Positions 15,101 to 24,100 of a stretch of 64,000 nucleotides of DNA are shown here, one piece after another (within the stretch, counting starts at the first letter, position 1; each line of letters opens with the position of its first letter). The position numbers and the translations under genes are program-made. Under the pieces are notes generated by a model. It made no database searches. It had not been told where the DNA came from and saw only the letters and a list, made by a program, of their open reading frames with translations. Source of the stretch: Siphonodentalium dalli (Eukaryota; Mollusca; Scaphopoda; Gadilida; Siphonodentaliidae); assembly GCA_032622095.1 (NCBI GenBank), contig CP136066.1, positions 53,970,609 to 54,034,608 on the forward strand, read 5' to 3'.

Positions 15101-18100
15101 TTTATATAACATAGCAGATACATGTATGTATGTGAGAATCAAACTTGATTCTCATATTACACTTTGCGAGAATCATTTGCGAGAATCGATTCTGATTCTC
15201 GTATGAAATTTAAGCCCTGAAAAAGTATTTTCATGTTAATATTTTCGCCTGAAATGTCATTTTAAATATCAATATTTTAATATAATTACACAGTTTAACC
15301 CTTTCGTGATGAGAGATACGCTGGTGCAGCATTAAAGATAGGACAAATTAGTGACATCACAAATTCAGATTAGGCTATGTACGAAACAAATCTTTGGTTT
15401 GTTATAAACGACATCATTGGCAAAATACGTACCTATAAATGATGGTCATCGGGAGGTCACCTCGAGCTGAGATCAGCCATGAACTAAGCTGTGAGAAATG
15501 GAGATAGGATTGGATAGCCTGTAGCATGCATCGACCGGATACACACCCTCCTACTCTTTCCATACTCCTGTAAAACAATTACAACTATTTAATTTTCTAT
15601 AATATTTTCCAAAAAGCTAAATTTGTTTAAATAGGACAATTAACCCTTCCATGACTAGAGCTTCCAGAAATTTGTGAAAACCCTGTGCCAATGCATTCTC
15701 TTATATATGCGAGTCTCCCAAATTTTCAGCTTACCAGGCCAAAGTAAAACAAAAAATAGCATGTTGGTCATTTGCAAAATGAGGTCCTCAGAGGGTGAAT
15801 TTAGTTATGCTACCATGCAGTGTGCAAGCATCACCAAATTCACCCTCTAGGGACCTCATTCTGCTTAGGCCTCATATTCTCTGGAAAGTTTCTTTATTAT
15901 CAAATTTCTAATACAAACTACTTCACATACTAGTAGATTCTATATCTTTTTTAGTTAGTTCTTTATATCCCCAAATTGGCAGACAACACAATCTGCTTAG
16001 GCTTCATCTTCTGGGAAGTATCTGTAGTCTCAAATTAACATTGTTTTTAGTTACTTTTTCACTTCTGTTCAGTTTCTATATCCGCTAATTTGCAGAAGAT
16101 AAAATTCATAATCGAGGTGACTAATGGGTGAACATCACCAACTTCAACTGGGAGACTTCAATTTGATTCTAGGTCTCCTAGCAGTTGAAGCCTAAGCAGA
16201 ATGAGGTTTCCAGAGGGTGAATTTAATGATGTTGGCATTCTGTGTGGGGTAGCGTCACTAAATTCACCCTCTGGGGACCTCATTCTACAAATGTCGGCAC
16301 CATATTTTCAGACCTGTATTGGATTACAGTAATGCCTTAAATAATCGACTCCTTAACCACAGCTGAATTATGGGTAATTTTTCAGGATTTAGTCGGAAAT
16401 ATGGCTTGTTGCCATTCATCGGAAAGCTCTCACTGAGAGCTTTCTTATGAATGGCAACAAGCCATATTTCCGACGAAATCCTGAAAAATTACCCATAATT
16501 CTGCTGTGGTTAAGGAGTCAATTATTTAGGGGATTACTGTATAATAATTACTAGTATATCCACTTCATTTTCTATAGAATTTTGCCATTGTTTTCTAAAA
16601 TTAGCAAAATTGAACGTTAAGAGCAGGAATTTCGTCACGGCAACATGTGATGTCGCAGTAATGTCACAATTAAGCTCCCAATATCTAGCGTTATTTCCAT
16701 TTCCAACAAAAACAGGCCTTAAAATCCATCAATATTTGCGAGAAGCAAAGCTGATTCACAAGTTTGAGGCTACGAGAATCAAAATCAAATCCTGATTATG
16801 CCACAAGTTGGTCGATTATTTAGGGCTTAATTTAATGTATGAAGCAGAAAATCACCTCTTAGTCATGATCTGGATGTCCCATTTCTCTAGAACAATCGTG
16901 TCGTCTTGTTCCAGCGCGGAAGCATTGCCATCAAAGGCTAGTGTCTCTGTGTTACCAGGGCAACATGTTGGGTATCCCACGACCTCCACACACAATGGGA
17001 CTTTGTTCTTCCAGTATAACTGCATTTGGTTCTCTAATTTGTCCTTTTGTAAACACTGAAAGCAGAATATTATATGTGAATTAAGATAAAGATACACGGA
17101 CAATTTATGGCTCGTGGTGGTCTAATTAGGCCTACAATAAAAATAGATTTCCACTAACCCGATCAACTACCTCGGAAACCCTATAATGACTGACTGATTT
17201 TATTGGATCACTTGTAGAGCTTGAGTTTCCACTAATCAATGGGAATAGCTGCTACAATACAACGGTTTATTGTCCAAGTTTCTTTCAACATAAACCAGCT
17301 AGTGATCTATCAAAAACATATTGCATGGCTTGGAGTTGACTATGCCAAAATAGGGGTCTGAGGGGGAGGAATGCTATAATGCCCTAAATAATCGACTCCT
17401 TAACCACAGCAGAATAATGGGTAATTTTTCAGGATTTAGAAGGGAAATATGGCTTGTTGCCGATGAATGGCAACAAGCCATAATTCCGACTAAATCCTGA
17501 AAAATTACCCATTATTCTGCTGTGGTTAAGGAGTCGATTATTTAGGGCATTACTTTAGTGATGATGTACACTGCCAAATATTCATGAGGCAGGGAACCAT
17601 CTATATGCCGAACAATCCAACATTGCAGATTGATAACCTCTGGCTCTTACTCCATAGTACTCTTCCCATAAACTAAACATGACACAATCATTCAATTACT
17701 TGGTTTTATTTTTGCAGTTTATATGTCGCTTTAAGAATCAATTGCATGCAACATATTTCATAAGATGGGCATTTGATGAATCAGGATCCCCATACCATGT
17801 TCTATATACCAAAGTTGAACTGCACATTTTTGTGTCTAACAGACAATTGAGCCTCAAGCTCTTGTCACATTCCCACGCTGCATGAATTTAGCGTAACACA
17901 TGCCTACACTATCTATCATATGCATGCATACACAAGTAAAGTGAAATGATGATGTAATGTTGGTCGTTCCTGCTGATAAAGTTATCATATTGGTTGAACA
18001 AATTACTACTCTGGCCTTTCAAAATGGTCCAATGGCACAATATGCAAGTTGATCCATATTAGCGTTCCTCTGCCGTTTTGAGTCAAACCAATTTTACGAT

Positions 18101-21100
18101 CGACCAGGCCATGCCCGACTTGATAGGAATCACCACTATTGCTATTGAAATTGGTATCAATTCACCAGATCTGTACACTGTATAAATTGACCTCTACAAG
18201 ATTGTGAACAAGATTTTCACCACCCATATTCAAACCGCAATAACTCCAAGATGTCTCATTCAATTAATACTGATGATACTAGCACATAGTTGGAAAGGCT
18301 AATACTGTTGTGTGTCCTGAGCACACTTATGAGGCCTTTTGTGTTCACAATGTGGTCTTCTGAGATTCAAGATGTAAGCTGTTCTGTGATTGGTCAATAA
18401 ACTGGACTATATGATATTATTTAAATTGATTGGTTAGAAAAAGGCCCCAATAAGAATCGTTGATTTCTTGGACAAACCAAAACAAAATTGAATTTATGGT
18501 GCATCATAATTTATGGACAGTGAGAAACATTGTGGGGCTTTTTGAGGTAAAGTAAAAAAAAACATTACCTTATGGATCATTTTAAGAGAGGTGGGTTGTG
18601 GCCACTGGGCTGGCCCCGCAACATAAAAGGCCACACAAGGGTAATCTGGGCACACAAAAGGCCACATAAGGGTGGATTCGTGAGAATGGACAGACTGACG
18701 GACAAGTTCATGTTGAGTTAAAAATGGACGGACCGCACCCAAATTAAAATTTGACCTGTATTATCATGAGTCATCAATTATATCAAATTTGAAAATAATC
18801 AGATAATTATAACTAAAGCTATCATCAAGAAACAAAAATAATCAGCAAATTCTAAGTCGACAAGGACCATAATTCCGGCAAAAATGAGTAGACCTCACCC
18901 ATATCTGAACTTGACCTGTATTTTCATATGAGCAATTAATATACCAAATAACTATAACTAAAGTTATCATCCGGAAACTATCTGAGATGGATGCGCTGAC
19001 GGACCATGGATAAATGGACACCGGTTATTTCTATAGAGCCCCGAATTTTAATTTGGGAAACAACAATATGCCCTGGAAGTTGTGCCCCCTTGTCCTTGGT
19101 TTCTTCGGACATTTATTGTATTTGCTCACTGAAGTAAGCACATTTGAAGCAATGAACACTCACACTGAGTCCATGCCTCGATAAATCTGATAAAGAGTCT
19201 GATGCAGATCCAGAATGAGCTATTAATTCTAAGGCCAATATCAATATATTGCTAGATTTACATCCAATTTTTTCAGGAAAATGAGCAAGTCTGAGTATAG
19301 TCTGCCTGTCATTTGCAGAATGAGGTCCCGAGAGGGTGAATTTAGTGACGCTATCCCGCATAATGGGCTAGCATCACCAAATTCACCCTCTGGGGACCTA
19401 ATTCTGCATGGCCTCATGCATCTGCTATGGGAGACATAGACTCAGATTGAAGTTCCCAAATGTTGAATGTACACCCATTGGGAACATCAATTATGCTATA
19501 TGTCATCTGCCAATTTGGTGATAAAGAGAAACTAAACTAAAAAAAATAGAATCTAGTACAGAAGTTTCTATAGAAATTTTATAATAAAGAAACTTTCCCG
19601 AGAAGATGAGGCCTAAGCAGAATGAGATCCTCAGAGGGGTGAATTTAGTGATGCTAGACCCACTCTATGGGATAGCATAACTGAATTCGCCCTCTGTGGA
19701 CCTCATTCAGCAAATGACTGGCACACTAAACTCAGGCTTGAAAATGAGGTGGGAGGGCAAAGTTAATTTTTTTATATCACTAGTATATTCTTTCTAACAT
19801 AAATGGTTATGGACAGTTCTAGATATTGAAGCAGTATCCTATCTTATATAATACAATGTGATTTAGATTGTCCAATTTGATCATATTAGACTAATTAATG
19901 GGTCATTGAAATGTAATTTGATGGTTAAGGCATGACAAAAAAGTTTACATAAAAGATATCCAATTAAAAACAAGACAGTCAATGACTGTGGGGTCGCTCA
20001 CCAGACTGCAAAGACTGATAAGACTGGGACTCTGGAGACCACAACAGTCAGAACTTTTCATAATCACTTTAAAAGTAGTAGATATCTAAAGAGTTAAATC
20101 TAAAACAAAAAATTTGGAGTTATGTCCCTGGCCCCGCCCACATTTGACCCAGTGACCTGATTTGAACAAATCTGAACCCCAGTCACCCAAGGATCCTTCA
20201 TTCCAAATATGAACCCATATAGCCTGATGGTATTTGAGAAGTCACTTTAAGAATACTATGGAGGGAAAGAGTTATGGCCCTGGCTTCGCAACTATTTCAA
20301 GTGAACTCATTTGAACAAATCTGAATGTGAGTCACCTAGGGAACATCCACACCAAATATGAAACCATTCGGTCTTATTGTTCTGAAGATGTTTAAAAGAA
20401 TTACTATGGTGGGAAAGAGTTATGGCCCTGGCTTTGCAACTATTTGACCCAGTGACCGCATTTGAACAAATCTGAATGAGAATCACCTAGGGAACATCCA
20501 CACCAAATATGAACCCATTTGGTCTTATGGTTCCAGAGGAGAAGATGTTCAAATAATTGTTGTCGGACGGATGGACGGACAGATGATGGACGGACGAGGA
20601 GTGATGACTATAGCTCCGCCGGAGCACAGGTAGGGTGGCTGGTTGATAATTAAATCTCTTATCTCCGCCCCTATTTGAACAAACGTGAATCCCCATCTAT
20701 GAGATCCATTCATTTGGTAATTTCAGACATTAGATTTTTAGAGTTGAACTGAACTGATTTTCCTAAAATGACCCCAAATCTGAAAAAATCTAAACCCCAG
20801 TCACCGAAGGACCCTCCATACCAAACATAATCTAAATAGTCCAGATGGTTCTTGAGAAGAAATTGTTTTAAGAATTACTATGGAAGGAAAGAGTTATGGT
20901 CCTGACTTCTCACCTATTTGACCTGATGAACTCATTTGAACAAATCTGAATGTGAGTCACCTGGGGGACATCCACACCTAAATATATAAACCCATTTGGT
21001 CTTTAATATGTATCTGGAGAAGAAAACAATGGATGGACGGATAGAGACATAATGACAGATGGATGGATGGGAGAACAGTCTGACATAGAGACTGACAAAT

Positions 21101-24100
21101 TCAATCCAATATACCCCCCAAGTTTTCTTTGCAAAATCAGGGTATAATGAGTTCAACTGGATACTGGTGGTTAAGAACATAATATTCGAACAGACAAGCC
21201 TGAACATAGTGTCTGACATTTGCAGAATGAGGTCCCCAAAGGGTGAATTTAATGACACAATCCTGCAATGCGGGCTAGCATCACCAAATTCACCCTCTGG
21301 GGACCTCATTCTGTGTAGGCCTCAACTGCTATTGGAGACATAGCATTAGATTGAAGTTCTCCAGTTAACGTTGGTGATGTGCACCCATTGGGCACCTCAT
21401 TTATGCATTTTATATTCACAAATTAGGGGATATAGAAACTAAACAGAAGGGCTAAAGTAAGTAAAAATGTCAATTTAAGTGCCTATATACTTCCCAGAAG
21501 ATGAGGCCTAAGCAGAATGAGGACCCTGGCTAGTGTATTTGGTGATGCTAGACTGCTGTGCAGGGTAGCATAACTAAATTCACCCTCTGGAGACCTCATT
21601 CTGGAAATGCCAGATAGAAGACAAATTTAATCCAATATATACCCCCCCCATTTTTCTTTGAATATCATCTGGATAAGTAGTGATTAAAACAATAATATGA
21701 AATGGCCAAACCTGAATTTAGTATGTCTGACATTTGCAGAATTAGGTCCCAAAAATGTGGATTTAATGACAATATTCTGTAAGGCAGGCTAGCATCACCA
21801 AATTCATCCTCAATCTGATTAGGCCTCAATGGCCAATAAAACCAAGGAACAGATTGAAGTCCTACAGTTGAAGTTGGTGATACACACCCATTGAGCACCT
21901 CAATTATGCATTTTATCTTCTGCAAATTAGGGGGACATTGAAACTGAACAGGTGGAAAAAAGTGACTAAATCAATGAAGTCCTACAGTTGAAGTTGGTGA
22001 TACACACCCATTGAGCCCCTCAATTATGCATGTTATCTTCTGCAAATTAGGGGGACATTGAAACTGAACAGGTGGAAAAAGTGACTAAATCAAACTGTCA
22101 ATTTGATACTTAGGATACTTCCAAGAAGATGAGGACTAAGCAGAATTAGGTCCCTGGCGGGTGTATTTGGTGATGCTAGCATGCTGTATGGGGTAGCAAC
22201 ACTAAATTCACTATCTGGGGACCTCACTATGTAAATGTCAGACACACTATTTCCGGACTTGAAGAAATCAAAGCCATTCACAGTATCATTGAATGTCAGT
22301 CATCACCTAACAATGGAAGCACCAGTTTGTTGTTAAATTGCTACAGATATGTTTAGATTAGAATAATACATGTCATCTGGCCAGTTTATATAATTAATGA
22401 CCTGTACCTTTACAGATATATATGCCTCTGTGGTAAGAAGAGGTATTAAATTGAGAGGTGATAAGGCTTGGAAGGGATGTTGGTTGATGGCAGGGTTGGG
22501 CCTGGGCCATGTGGGAGGGGTGGGTGGGGGAGGGTGGAATGTTTCCATAATTTCATTAAAGAATAAAGTTTCATAACTCTGCAGATGTTATATATAATGG
22601 TGTCACTTTTTTCAAATTTTAAAACATGTTTAAAACAAAATTGTCCCAGAAGATGAGGCCTAAGCAGAATAAGGTAATTGAGGGTGTATTTGGTGATGCT
22701 AGCCTGTTGTATGGGTAGCAACACTAAATTCACCATCTGGGGACTTCATTCTGCAAATGTCAGACACACTATGTCCAGGCTTGGAGAAATGAACAATGGA
22801 CTATTCCTTGTAGACTCTGGTAGAATAGCTGTTTAGCTAATGTCATGTCTTGTAATGACAGATGGTAAATTGGTCTGAAACAAGCAGTCTTCAGCAAGAG
22901 TATCGGGTGACCACACTATGATAAATTGGCTTTTTCAATAATACAGGCTTCAGTGTTCTCTTAAAAATTAATAGTGCATAGCAAAGAGGTGTGAATTATA
23001 AAGGGCCATAACTCTGTTAAAATATATCGGATCAAACCCATATTTTAACTTGATCTGTATATAAGTGTCAAAAATTCATATACCAAATTTGGTGTTGATC
23101 AGATGAAAAATGTTTGAGTAATCCTGTCTTGGATGAATTCTATATCAAAACAAGAGTGGAAGGGGTTAAATAAACAATACCAAAATCCATACAGATGAAC
23201 ATGCTAAGAAAAATCTAGGTAAGAAATATGAGGCTGTGATGTGTCCTAAACAAAAATTAAAGGTCAAAATGCAAAAATTAATTTTTTTGTTTTTAAAGTT
23301 ATGTCCCTGGCTCTGCCCCTATTTGACCCAGTGACCCCATTTGAACAAATCTGAACCCCAGTCACCCAAGGTATCTCTGTACCAAATATAAGCTAAATCG
23401 GCCAAATATTTTTTTAGAAGAAGTCATTGTAAGAATTACTATGAGTTATGGCCCTGGTTTCTCAACTAATTGACCGGGTGACCTCATTTGAACAAATCTG
23501 AACAACAGTCACCCAAGGACCCTCCATACCAAATATTAGCTAAATCGGCCCGATGGTTCTGAACAAGAAGTCGTTGTAAGAATTACTATGGAGGGATAGA
23601 GTTATGGCCCTGGCTTCGCAACTATTTGACCCAATGACCTCATTTGAACAAATCTGAGAGTCACCTAGGGAACATCCACACCAAATATGAACCAATTCGG
23701 TCTTCCGGTTTCAGAGGAGAAGATGTTCAAAGAATTGTTGACGGACGGATGGACGGACGTACCAACAAATGGGTAGATATGTGGCTTCGACCTATGTGGC
23801 TAGAAATGGTAATGTGGCTTTAGTTTTTATGTGGCTTCTCAAGTAGCCATAAAATTTTAAGTGGCTATCAAGTAGTAGATAGTGATAAAACTCCAGATTA
23901 TGGATTCATAACATGTTGGAATTATAGCAGAAGAAGCTGATTAAAACTCAAAAACTTGCTCACAGCAACTGGGACAGTGGAATAGGAGAAACTGACAGGT
24001 CCGTGATTGGGTGGCTAGCCACATAAATGTCTTGTCAGTGTCCGACATCTCCTATTGACGGGTCATGGATGTCTAAATCGATGGACTTTTGTTTCTCCAA

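Noticed and set aside
16808-17059. Plus-strand open frame opposite atos exon 2
   Set aside because: The minus strand has splice sites, correct phase and family similarity; the plus frame is a shadow.
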